Positions 1 to 5,614 of a stretch of 9,573 bases of DNA are shown here, one piece after another. Each line of letters opens with the position of its first letter. The stretch's first letter is position 1. The notes beneath the pieces were generated by a model. The model was not told the DNA's origin, did not search any database, and worked only from the letters and a program-made list of their open reading frames with translations. A program made the translations under genes and the position numbers. Source of the stretch: Rhodocyclaceae bacterium (GTDB taxonomy: Bacteria; Pseudomonadota; Gammaproteobacteria; Burkholderiales; Rhodocyclaceae); the NCBI GenBank assembly GCA_030682595.1, contig JAUXNZ010000249.1, forward strand, positions 1-9,573. Reading direction: 5' to 3'.

Positions 1-508
1 CGCCGCCGATACCGTAAGCGCCGCCGACCACGCCGATCACCAGTGCGATCGAAAGTACCGGGGTTGACCGCCATTTGCCGTCCGCAACAATCGTCGCTGT
101 CGTATCCTCGGCACGCAGGCGTCGCTTCAGCAATAGCTTGACCGCCAGCGCCAGCAAAACCAGGCCGACAAAAAACTTGAAGTCGCGCGGATCCGGCAAC
201 CAATGCACGCGCAACCACCAACCCGCCAGCAAGCCCGGCAAGGTGCCGGCGGTGATCACCCAGGCGAGCGGCCAGTCCATGCGCTGCTCGTGCGCATAGC
301 GCCAGACGCCGGCGGGGATGGCGACCAGGTTGAAGACCAGATTGGTCGCCGATACCGATGGCGCGACATAACCGAGCACGCTCATCTGGAATGGCAACAG
401 CAGGAAGGCGCCCGATATCCCAACCATCGAAGTAAAGAGCGAGATGGCAAAAGCTACCAGCGGTGGCAGCCAGATGGGAACGAATACGCCTGATACTTCA
501 AATAACAT
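1..508 (-). CDS. TauE/SafE-family membrane transporter (partial)
   Basis: Reading the complement from the ATG at 508-506 gives an open frame of 169 codons that leaves the window at base 1, so the C-terminal part is missing. The protein is very hydrophobic. An N-terminal membrane segment carries SMVGISGAFLLLPFQMSVLG, followed by SVSATNLVFNLVAIPAGVWR, and the visible end reads GVVGGAYGIGG. These two glycine-rich repeats, each opening one half of the protein, are the hallmark of the TauE/SafE (sulfite exporter, DUF81) family, usually about 250 residues long. Family members move sulfite, sulfoacetate or other small organic anions across the inner membrane; the substrate here cannot be told. An in-frame TAG lies eight codons upstream of the ATG, so the start is well bounded, although no good Shine-Dalgarno sequence is seen. 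It is divergent from the 736 operon. Confidence 0.88.
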   Translation of the reverse strand, partial: MLFEVSGVFVPIWLPPLVAFAISLFTSMVGISGAFLLLPFQMSVLGYVAPSVSATNLVFNLVAIPAGVWRYAHEQRMDWPLAWVITAGTLPGLLAGWWLRVHWLPDPRDFKFFVGLVLLALAVKLLLKRRLRAEDTTATIVADGKWRSTPVLSIALVIGVVGGAYGIGG

Positions 509-574
509 GGCCGGCAGGATGCCAGAGGACTATCGAAGGGCGCAGTTTAATCCCGGTGAGGGTGTTTTGGGTGC

Positions 575-609
575 TTGTAACCTCATGTAACAATCCACTG
601 TCCTGTTAC
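575..609. promoter_or_regulatory. cluster of TGTAAC/TGTTAC boxes, possible operator
   Basis: TGTAAC occurs at 576-581 and again at 586-591, exactly one helical turn apart. An inverted copy, TGTTAC, lies at 604-609. Bases 575-593 also form an imperfect dyad, TTGTnAC-N5-GTnACAA. The cluster lies between the divergent TauE/SafE gene and the ABC operon, where a shared operator would be expected. The GTAAC-N5-GTAAC spacing resembles direct-repeat sites of OmpR/PhoB-type response regulators (the CpxR box is GTAAA-N5-GTAAA), but no regulator gene is visible. I found no convincing sigma-70 hexamers in 509-735. Confidence 0.35.
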
Positions 610-655
610 GTGCGGATACAACCGGAACGTGGCGAATCGCATCCCGAGTGGTGAA

Positions 656-739
656 ATGACGCCCGCTATTGCAATGTCCGAAAAACAAATGTTCGAAACA
701 CAAATGTCCGAAACGCTACCGGCAAGGAAAATCACATGA
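656..739 (+). CDS. possible short leader ORF upstream of the ABC operon
   Basis: An ATG at 656 opens a 27-codon frame ending in TGA at 737-739. That stop overlaps the ATG of the ABC ATPase gene in an ATGA junction. Three further in-frame ATGs (674, 689, 704) come from a 15-bp tandem repeat, so the peptide contains three M-[S/F]-E-[K/T]-Q/L units. Only a weak GGTG precedes the first ATG, while the ATPase gene has its own AAGGAA, so translation is not assured. The overlap with the next start fits a coupled leader peptide. It could equally be untranslated leader that is open by chance. No known family is recognised. Confidence 0.25.
   Translation: MTPAIAMSEKQMFETQMSETLPARKIT
674..718 (+). repeat. 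three tandem 15-bp repeats
   Basis: Three head-to-tail copies lie at 674-688 (ATGTCCGAAAAACAA), 689-703 (ATGTTCGAAACACAA) and 704-718 (ATGTCCGAAACGCTA). The third copy decays after ATGTCCGAAAC. The A-rich tract contrasts with the GC-rich surroundings and sits directly in front of the ribosome binding site of the ABC operon. Confidence 0.8.
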
Positions 740-1425
740 GTCTGCTACGCGCGGAAAAACTCACCAAAACCTATCGCAGCGGCGACATCGAGGTTGCGGC
801 GCTCAAAGGCGTCGATTTCAGCATCGAACCGGCCGCCTTTGTCGCTTTCGTTGGCCCCTCCGGCAGCGGCAAGAGCACCTTGCTGAACCTGATCGGCTGT
901 CTCGATCATCCGACCAGCGGCACGCTCAAGGTGCTCGACACCGACATCGCCACGCTGGATCGCCGCGCCGCCGCGCGCTTTCGCGGCGAGCACATCGGTT
1001 TCGTCTTCCAGGACTTCAACCTGATTCCCGTGTTGACGGTCTTCGAAAACGTCGAGTATCCGCTGCGCATGGTGCAGCAGTGGCCGGCAGCCAAACGGCG
1101 CGATCAGGTGCTGCGGCTGCTCGACGCCGTCGGCATGGCCGATCAGGCGCACAAGCGACCCGACCAGATCTCCGGCGGCCAGAAACAGCGTGTCGCCGTT
1201 GCCCGCGCTCTGGTCAGCGACCCCAAGCTGGTGCTGGCCGACGAGCCCACCGCCAACCTCGACAGCGAGACCGCCCACCGTGTGCTGGAACTGATGAAAA
1301 AGATGCGCGACGAATTCAGGACCACCTTTGTCTTCTCCACCCACGACGCCCGGATCATGGGCGAGGCGGAAACGATATTTACACTCGAAGATGGTCGTCT
1401 GCTGAATGGAGGTTCACATGCTTGA
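736..1425 (+). CDS. ABC transporter ATP-binding protein (LolD/MacB type)
   Basis: This 229-residue ATPase is expected to drive an FtsX-type permease on the cytoplasmic face of the inner membrane. All ABC motifs are in place: Walker A GPSGSGKST at residues 40-48, the Q-loop glutamine at 92 (GFVFQD), the signature ISGGQKQR at 145-152, Walker B LVLADE at 165-170 with catalytic E170, the D-loop at 174-176 and the H-loop histidine at 203 (STHD). Length and motif spacing match the LolD/MacB/FtsE group that pairs with mechanotransmitting permeases rather than importers. The ATG at 736 has AAGGAA six bases upstream. The gene overlaps the permease gene by eight bases, which indicates coupled translation. 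LolD of the essential LolCDE complex is the nearest functional analogue, but the neighbours differ from lolCDE (a single permease gene, a LolA-like gene and a barrel gene), so I give no symbol. Confidence 0.93.
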   Translation: MSLLRAEKLTKTYRSGDIEVAALKGVDFSIEPAAFVAFVGPSGSGKSTLLNLIGCLDHPTSGTLKVLDTDIATLDRRAAARFRGEHIGFVFQDFNLIPVLTVFENVEYPLRMVQQWPAAKRRDQVLRLLDAVGMADQAHKRPDQISGGQKQRVAVARALVSDPKLVLADEPTANLDSETAHRVLELMKKMRDEFRTTFVFSTHDARIMGEAETIFTLEDGRLLNGGSHA

Positions 1426-2665
1426 TATTCTCGGCATTGCCAGCCGCAATCTCCTGCGCTATGGCCGCCGCACCCTGCTGACCCTGCTGCTGATCGTCAT
1501 CGGCATGGTCGCGGTGCTGCTGTTCATCGGTGTCGCCGGTTCCTTCAAATCCATGATGGTCGGCCAGATCACCGATTCGGTGCTCGGCCACGTCCAGGTG
1601 CATCGCAAGGGCTACGTTGCATCCATCGACAGTCTGCCGCTCAACATGAACATGCGGCCGAACATGCTCGCCAAAATCGAGAGCGAACTCGACGGCAATC
1701 CCGCCATCGCCGCCTGGTCGCCGCGCATTAAGTTCGGCGGCATGTTCAGCAACTTCGCCGAAACCACCAGCATCCGCATCAACGGCATCGACCCGGCGCG
1801 CGAAGCCACCACCGTGCCGCTCTTGTCCGGCCGCCTGCAGGAGGGCGACAAAAACGCGGCGCTGGTCGAGCGCGGCCAGATCGTCATTCCCTTGCTGCTA
1901 GCGCGCGGCATGAAGACCCAGCTGGGCGACACGGTCGTCGTCGTGGCCACCAACCGCGACGGCTCGGTGAATGGCAAAACCTTTGTCGTGCGCGGCATTC
2001 TCGAAAGCATCTCCGGTCCTGGCGGGCGCGATGGCTACATTCACATCGACGATGCGCGCGAAATCTTGCGCATGACTGAAGATCAGGTGAGCGAGATCGT
2101 CGTGCGGCTCAAGGACTTTTCGCAGCTCAACCGGGTTGGCGGCCAGATCAAGGCGGCGGTCGAGGGCCTGACGAACAAGGAAGGCAAGCCGATGCTGGAG
2201 GTGCATGAGTGGACCCAGCTTTCGCCCTTCGCCAACATCGCGAAGATGATCGACCTGATGACGCTGTTCATCAAGATCGTGCTGGTTTCGATTGTGCTGG
2301 TTTCCGTGATGAACGTGATGATCATGGCCGTGTATGAGCGCATCCGCGAGATCGGCACGATTGCCGCCATCGGCACGCCGCCGTCGCGCATCCTTGCGCT
2401 GTTCCTCGCCGAGGGGCTGATGCTGGGCGTTGCCGGCACGCTCGCCGGCATCGTCCTCAGCCTGGTGGGGATTTACGGCATCAATGTCTGGCAGCCGACC
2501 TTCGACTTCGGGATGCAGAAGGGTCTGGTGATGGCGCCCGCCATCGCCGCCGGCGACGTCCTGACCATCGCCGGTCTGGTGGTCGCCGTCGCCATCATCG
2601 CCAGCCTGCAGCCGGCCTGGAAAGCCTCGCGCATGGACCCGATCACTGCTCTAAGGCATGTCTGA
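1418..2665 (+). CDS. FtsX-like ABC transporter permease
   Basis: This is a 415-residue inner-membrane permease and the partner of the upstream ATPase. It has the MacB/LolC/LolE layout: a first membrane helix at about residues 19-41, a large periplasmic domain at about 42-280, then three helices at about 283-304, 332-355 and 380-397. The FtsX coupling region YERIREIGTIAAIGTPPSRI follows helix 2, and the C-terminus ends ASRMDPITALRHV, a typical ending of the family. I chose the ATG at 1418 because GGAGG lies at 1408-1412 with five bases of spacing. An in-frame ATG at 1406 would add four residues but would put GGAGG inside the gene. Only one permease gene is present, so a homodimer is likely, as in MacB and unlike LolC/LolE. 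The substrate is not known; lipid or lipoprotein handling is inferred from the next two genes. Confidence 0.92.
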   Translation: MLDILGIASRNLLRYGRRTLLTLLLIVIGMVAVLLFIGVAGSFKSMMVGQITDSVLGHVQVHRKGYVASIDSLPLNMNMRPNMLAKIESELDGNPAIAAWSPRIKFGGMFSNFAETTSIRINGIDPAREATTVPLLSGRLQEGDKNAALVERGQIVIPLLLARGMKTQLGDTVVVVATNRDGSVNGKTFVVRGILESISGPGGRDGYIHIDDAREILRMTEDQVSEIVVRLKDFSQLNRVGGQIKAAVEGLTNKEGKPMLEVHEWTQLSPFANIAKMIDLMTLFIKIVLVSIVLVSVMNVMIMAVYERIREIGTIAAIGTPPSRILALFLAEGLMLGVAGTLAGIVLSLVGIYGINVWQPTFDFGMQKGLVMAPAIAAGDVLTIAGLVVAVAIIASLQPAWKASRMDPITALRHV

Positions 2666-2666
2666 C

Positions 2667-3395
2667 ATGAAAAAACTACTCGCCATCATTCTCTGCTGCC
2701 TCGCCCTGCCTGCCGTCGCCCTCGACGGCACGGAGATCCTGAAAAAAGTCGACCGCAACCTCGAACCCGAGTCCTACGAGATGATGCGGAAGCTCATCAA
2801 TATCGAGCCGGACGGCAAGCGGAAGGAGTTCGTGCTGTATTCGGTGAAGAAGGGCAGCGACAAGGTCGTCGCCCTGTTCCTCGCGCCACAAAGCGACAAG
2901 GGCCGCGCGACTTTGCGCCTGGGCGACAACATGTGGCTCTACATCCCCGAAGTCGGCAAGCCGATCCGCATCACCAGCCTGCAATCGGTGACCGGCGGCG
3001 TCTTCAACAATGCCGACATCCTGCGCATCGACTATGCCGAGGAATACCAGGTCGAGTCGGTCGAGGACGATCAGGGCCAGCATCTGCTCAAGCTCAAGGC
3101 CAAAACCGGCGAGGTCGCCTACGACCGGCTGAAAATGTGGGTGGACAAGAAAGCGCTCTTGCCCGTCACCATCGAGTGCTACGCCGCCAGCGGCATGCTG
3201 ATCAAGACCCTGCGCTTTGCGGACATCAAGGATTTCGGTGGCGGCATCAAGCGTCCCGCGACCCTGGAGACCGACAGCCCGCTGTATAAGGGTTACAAAT
3301 CGGTGATGCTGTATGCGCAGATCAAGAAGCGCAGCTTCGCCGACGAGGTGTTCTCGCTCAACTATCTGCCGCGCGTCGAAGACTTACGCAAATGA
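2667..3395 (+). CDS. LolA-like periplasmic outer-membrane lipoprotein-sorting protein
   Basis: This protein of 242 residues has a clear signal peptide, MKKLLAIILCCLALPAVA, with cleavage expected after residue 18 before LDG. No lipobox cysteine is suitably placed, so it should be a soluble periplasmic protein. The mature part resembles the LolA-like 'outer membrane lipoprotein-sorting' family (PF17131/COG2834). It opens with EILKKVDRNLEPES, then has alternating beta strands such as MWLYIPEVGKPIRI and KMWVDKKALLPVTIECYAAS, as expected for a half-barrel that binds acyl chains. The ATG at 2667 is preferred because AAGG at 2653-2656 is ten bases away and the signal peptide then starts MKK. The ATG at 2658 would add MSD and overlap the permease gene. 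The gene lies one base after the permease stop and overlaps the barrel gene by ATGA. Such proteins are often encoded beside lipid-exporting ABC or RND transporters. Confidence 0.82.
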   Translation: MKKLLAIILCCLALPAVALDGTEILKKVDRNLEPESYEMMRKLINIEPDGKRKEFVLYSVKKGSDKVVALFLAPQSDKGRATLRLGDNMWLYIPEVGKPIRITSLQSVTGGVFNNADILRIDYAEEYQVESVEDDQGQHLLKLKAKTGEVAYDRLKMWVDKKALLPVTIECYAASGMLIKTLRFADIKDFGGGIKRPATLETDSPLYKGYKSVMLYAQIKKRSFADEVFSLNYLPRVEDLRK

Positions 3396-4654
3396 AGTGG
3401 GGTTTGCTGATTGCCTGCATTCTGGCGGGCATCGCCCAGGCCGAGGAGTTCAGCTTCGATGCCACCGAATTCGACAAGAAGCCCGTCGAGTTCGGCGGTT
3501 ACCTTGAGCTCAAACAGGAGCGGGCCTGGCTCAACCCCGACGGCGCCCTCTACAAGCTCAATTTCTACAACCGTGCCCCGCGCGACACGCTGGATCGCAC
3601 AGCGGCGACGCTCAAGCTCGACGGCAAATTCACCCGCGACGATTTCATTTTCCGCTTGCGCGCCGATGCCGAAGTGCGCCGCGACGCGCTGATCGAGGAG
3701 CGCATCAACCGCTTCGACGAAGCCTATCTGTCCTGGAAACCCGACCCCGGCTTCACGCTCGATGTCGGCAAGCAGGCGCTGAAGTGGGGCAAGGGTTACG
3801 CCTGGAACCCCGTCGGCTTTGTCGAACGGCCGAAAGATGCCAACGATGTCGAACTGGCGCGCGAGGGTTTCACGATGGTCGCCGCCGATTTCATCCGCAA
3901 TTTTGACGGCGATCTCAAGACCATCGCTTTCACGCCGGTTTTGCTGCCGGTCAGTTCGCAGATCAACAGCGACTTCGGCCAGTCGGACCATCTGAATGCC
4001 GCCGCCAAGCTCTATCTGCTCTATCGGGATACCGACATCGACTTCACCTGGCTGGGACGCGGCAGCCGCGCGCCGCGTTTCGGCGTCGATTTCTCGCGCA
4101 ACCTGACGAGCGCGCTGGAGATTCACGGCGAGTGGGCGAAGATCCGCGATTTCGAACTGCGCAGCATTGCTCCGAGCGGTGCCGTCACCACCGAGCGCCG
4201 CAACGTGACGAGCTATTTGCTCGGCCTGCGCTACCTGACCGAGCAGGACACGACCTACATCCTGGAGTATTACCGCAATGGCACCGGCTATACGGAAACT
4301 CAGACGCAGGACTTCTATCGGCTGATCGACAACCTTCAGACCAACCCCTTGCTGCTGAATCCGGCCCGCCAGATCAGCCCGAGTTACGCCCGCGCCAACC
4401 CCGGAGAGCGCTATCTTTACTTGCGCGCCAGCCAGAAGGAACCCTTCGATATCGTCTATTTCACCCCGTCGATCACCCTGATCGGCAATCTCGACGACCG
4501 CAGTTATTCGCTGACGCCCGAACTGCTCTACACCGGCATCACCAACCTCGACCTGCGCCTGCGCGCCAGCTGGTTGTCGGGCAAGGCCGGCAGCGAATTC
4601 GGCGAGAAGCAGAACGCGCGGCGAGTGGAACTGGTGGCGCGTTACTACTTCTGA
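3392..4654 (+). CDS. outer-membrane beta-barrel protein, last gene of Lol-like operon
   Basis: The product has 420 residues with a signal peptide, MKWGLLIACILAGIAQA, cut before EE. The mature chain has many short amphipathic strands alternating with polar turns (for example FIFRLRADAEVRR, RVELVARYYF), and it ends in an aromatic Phe. This is the BAM recognition signal of outer-membrane barrels. A conserved-looking stretch, GKQALKWGKGYAWNPVGFVE, near residues 125-145 recalls porin-like proteins such as DUF1302, but I cannot assign a named family. It starts at an ATGA overlap with the LolA-like gene and has no strong ribosome binding site of its own, so translation is probably coupled. Its place after a periplasmic carrier suggests that it receives or passes the cargo at the outer membrane. 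That role is inference. Confidence 0.82.
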   Translation: MKWGLLIACILAGIAQAEEFSFDATEFDKKPVEFGGYLELKQERAWLNPDGALYKLNFYNRAPRDTLDRTAATLKLDGKFTRDDFIFRLRADAEVRRDALIEERINRFDEAYLSWKPDPGFTLDVGKQALKWGKGYAWNPVGFVERPKDANDVELAREGFTMVAADFIRNFDGDLKTIAFTPVLLPVSSQINSDFGQSDHLNAAAKLYLLYRDTDIDFTWLGRGSRAPRFGVDFSRNLTSALEIHGEWAKIRDFELRSIAPSGAVTTERRNVTSYLLGLRYLTEQDTTYILEYYRNGTGYTETQTQDFYRLIDNLQTNPLLLNPARQISPSYARANPGERYLYLRASQKEPFDIVYFTPSITLIGNLDDRSYSLTPELLYTGITNLDLRLRASWLSGKAGSEFGEKQNARRVELVARYYF

Positions 4655-4663
4655 GCTTCCCGC

Positions 4664-4728
4664 AAAAGTCGGCGCTGGCGGATTGTTGGACGTCCCGCCC
4701 GCGCTAAAAGTCGGCGCTGGCGGGACGG
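4664..4728 (+). repeat. two direct copies of a dispersed intergenic repeat, with hairpin
   Basis: AAAAGTCGGCGCTGGCGG is present twice without change, at 4664-4681 and 4706-4723, 42 bases apart. The second copy extends to a 24-bp unit (4705-4728) that recurs in inverted orientation at 8011-8034 with one mismatch. CGTCCCGCC (4691-4699) and GGCGGGACG (4719-4727) make a perfect 9-bp stem with a 19-base loop. GGCGG of the first copy (4677-4681) could pair instead with CCGCC at 4695-4699. No T-run follows, so this is not a clear intrinsic terminator for the operon ending at 4654. Confidence 0.75.
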
Positions 4729-4747
4729 CGAGTGTGCTGGGTTCAGC

Positions 4748-4775
4748 TTGACTTTTTACAGCATATCAATATCAT
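4748..4775 (+). promoter_or_regulatory. sigma-70-like promoter of the toxin-antitoxin pair
   Basis: TTGACT at 4748-4753 and TATCAT at 4770-4775 are separated by 16 bases, each five of six to consensus. Transcription would begin near 4782, essentially at the ATG of the PIN gene, which gives a leaderless or nearly leaderless mRNA. CATATC (4762-4767) and GATATG (4780-4785), and ATATC/GATAT (4769-4773/4780-4784), form inverted repeats across the -10 and start region. This is a plausible self-regulation site. Confidence 0.5.
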
Positions 4776-4782
4776 CGGCGAT

Positions 4783-5220
4783 ATGAGTGTGTGGCGTGTT
4801 GTTTTGGATACAAATGTTCTGGTCGCCGCATCCCGCAGTCGACTCGGGGCTTCGTTTGTCCTGTTGCAGTGCTTGAGAAATGGTCAGTTCAAGGCGCTGG
4901 TGTCGGTGCCGCTCATGCTCGAATACGAAGCGGTGCTCAAACGACCTGAACAACTCCGCTTCAGCGGGCGTGACGCGGCCATGACCGATGCTTTTCTCGA
5001 TGCCTTGTCGTTGTGCGTCGAACCAGTGCATTTGCATTACCTCTGGCGGCCGCAACTGCGTGACCCGGCCGACGAAATGGTGTTGGAAACCGCATTGAAC
5101 GGTCGCGCCGACGCTTTGGTTACATTGAATGGCAGAGACTTCGCCGCCGCCGCGAATTTTCGACTGCCGGTGAAAACGCCCGGCGCATTTTTGCGGCAAC
5201 TGCAAGAGGAGAAAACCTGA
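4783..5220 (+). CDS. PIN-domain toxin (COG1569-type ribonuclease)
   Basis: This is a 145-residue PIN-domain protein, probably a VapC-like metal-dependent RNase toxin. The opening RVVLDTNVLVAASRS holds the first acidic residue D9. EYEAVLKR supplies E47 or E49. RDPADEMVLETAL supplies D94 and D97, and GRADALVTLNGRDF supplies D110 and D119. The usual final motif is VTgDxD; here the stretch is VTLNGRD, so the last metal ligand is displaced. This order matches the 'putative toxin-antitoxin system toxin component, PIN family'. The ATG at 4783 is chosen because the PIN fold begins at once; an earlier GTG at 4732 lies upstream of the likely promoter. No good Shine-Dalgarno sequence is seen. The stop overlaps the next gene's ATG by one base. 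Confidence 0.82.
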   Translation: MSVWRVVLDTNVLVAASRSRLGASFVLLQCLRNGQFKALVSVPLMLEYEAVLKRPEQLRFSGRDAAMTDAFLDALSLCVEPVHLHYLWRPQLRDPADEMVLETALNGRADALVTLNGRDFAAAANFRLPVKTPGAFLRQLQEEKT

Positions 5221-5459
5221 TGGCCAACTATGCACTGCGTATTCCTGAATCGCTGTTTTCCTATGCTCGTCAGGTTGCCGAGGAAGAGCATGTATCGATG
5301 AACCAGTTTTTTGTCACGGCGATTGCCGAAAAGGTTTCCGCGTTGAAAACTGAAACCTATTTCCGTGAAAGGCAGGCGCGCGGCGATCTGACCAGCTTCG
5401 ATGCGTGGCTGGCGGCCAGTCCGCAAGCAGCGCCGCTGGCGGGGGACGAATTACCTTAA
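5220..5459 (+). CDS. ribbon-helix-helix antitoxin (HicB/Arc-like)
   Basis: This 79-residue protein starts YALRIPESLFSYARQVAEEE and continues HVSMNQFFVTAIAEKVSAL. The pattern is a short beta strand, helix, turn with Asn-Gln, then a second helix, as in the ribbon-helix-helix DNA-binding fold of small antitoxins annotated as HicB family. The tail after about residue 45 (TYFRERQARGDLTSFDAWLA) is charged and likely binds and neutralises the PIN toxin. AGGAG at 5207-5211, eight bases before the ATG, gives a much better ribosome binding site than the toxin has, which would favour antitoxin synthesis. The gene overlaps the toxin stop in TGATG. Toxin-first order is less common for type II pairs but is seen with this PIN group. 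Confidence 0.78.
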   Translation: MANYALRIPESLFSYARQVAEEEHVSMNQFFVTAIAEKVSALKTETYFRERQARGDLTSFDAWLAASPQAAPLAGDELP

Positions 5460-5504
5460 CTTTCATGGTCGATAGCGCCACCCCTGCCCATGAAATACGC
5501 CCGC

Positions 5505-5597
5505 GCCCCTCTCTCCCAGCCTCTCTCCCGCGAGGGGAGAGAGGAGGTAGGCAGCTTCCCTCTCCCCTCGCGGGAGAGGGATTGAGGGAGAGGGGGC
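5505..5597. repeat. nested palindromic repeat element (REP/MITE-like)
   Basis: Two 40-base arms (5505-5544 and 5558-5597) are near-complete inverted copies around a 13-base spacer. The perfect 19-base core CTCTCCCGCGAGGGGAGAG lies at 5523-5541, with its reverse complement at 5560-5578. Each core also folds alone (CTCTCCC with GGGAGAG). The CCCTCTCCC...GGGAGAGGG style is that of intergenic palindromes widespread in proteobacteria. It carries no ORF of its own; the frame open through it in front of folP is chance read-through. Confidence 0.8.
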
Positions 5598-5614
5598 TGT
5601 ATTCGCTAACTGCC

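Noticed and set aside
203..493. Plus-strand open frame of 96 codons opposite the TauE/SafE gene
   Set aside because: The opposite strand encodes a clear hydrophobic transporter with family motifs; the plus frame has no recognisable domain and is Arg/Gln/His-rich like a shadow frame.
624..650. GGAAC as an ECF sigma factor -35 box
   Set aside because: GGAAC at 624-628 is present, but no matching -10 element of the known ECF types is seen at the right distance.
745..1344. 199-codon minus-strand frame opposite the ABC ATPase
   Set aside because: Antisense shadow caused by high GC; no family pattern and no start signals.
669..1481. 270-codon plus-strand frame across the ABC ATPase gene
   Set aside because: Arg- and Ala-rich out-of-frame reading of the ATPase gene, whose own frame has all ABC motifs.
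3362..4126. 254-codon minus-strand frame opposite the barrel gene
   Set aside because: Long but antisense to a gene with signal peptide and C-terminal Phe in a coupled operon; typical GC-rich shadow.
4691..4727. Hairpin as intrinsic terminator for the export operon
   Set aside because: The 9-bp stem is perfect but the loop is 19 bases and no T-run follows; it fits better as part of the repeat element.
5505..5597. CRISPR or intrinsic terminator reading of the repeat
   Set aside because: Only two inverted arms with no regular spacers, so not CRISPR; no U-run follows, so not a normal terminator.
5405..5614. Upstream extension of folP by 70 residues
   Set aside because: It overlaps the antitoxin gene and translates a palindromic DNA repeat; the family N-terminus begins at 5615.
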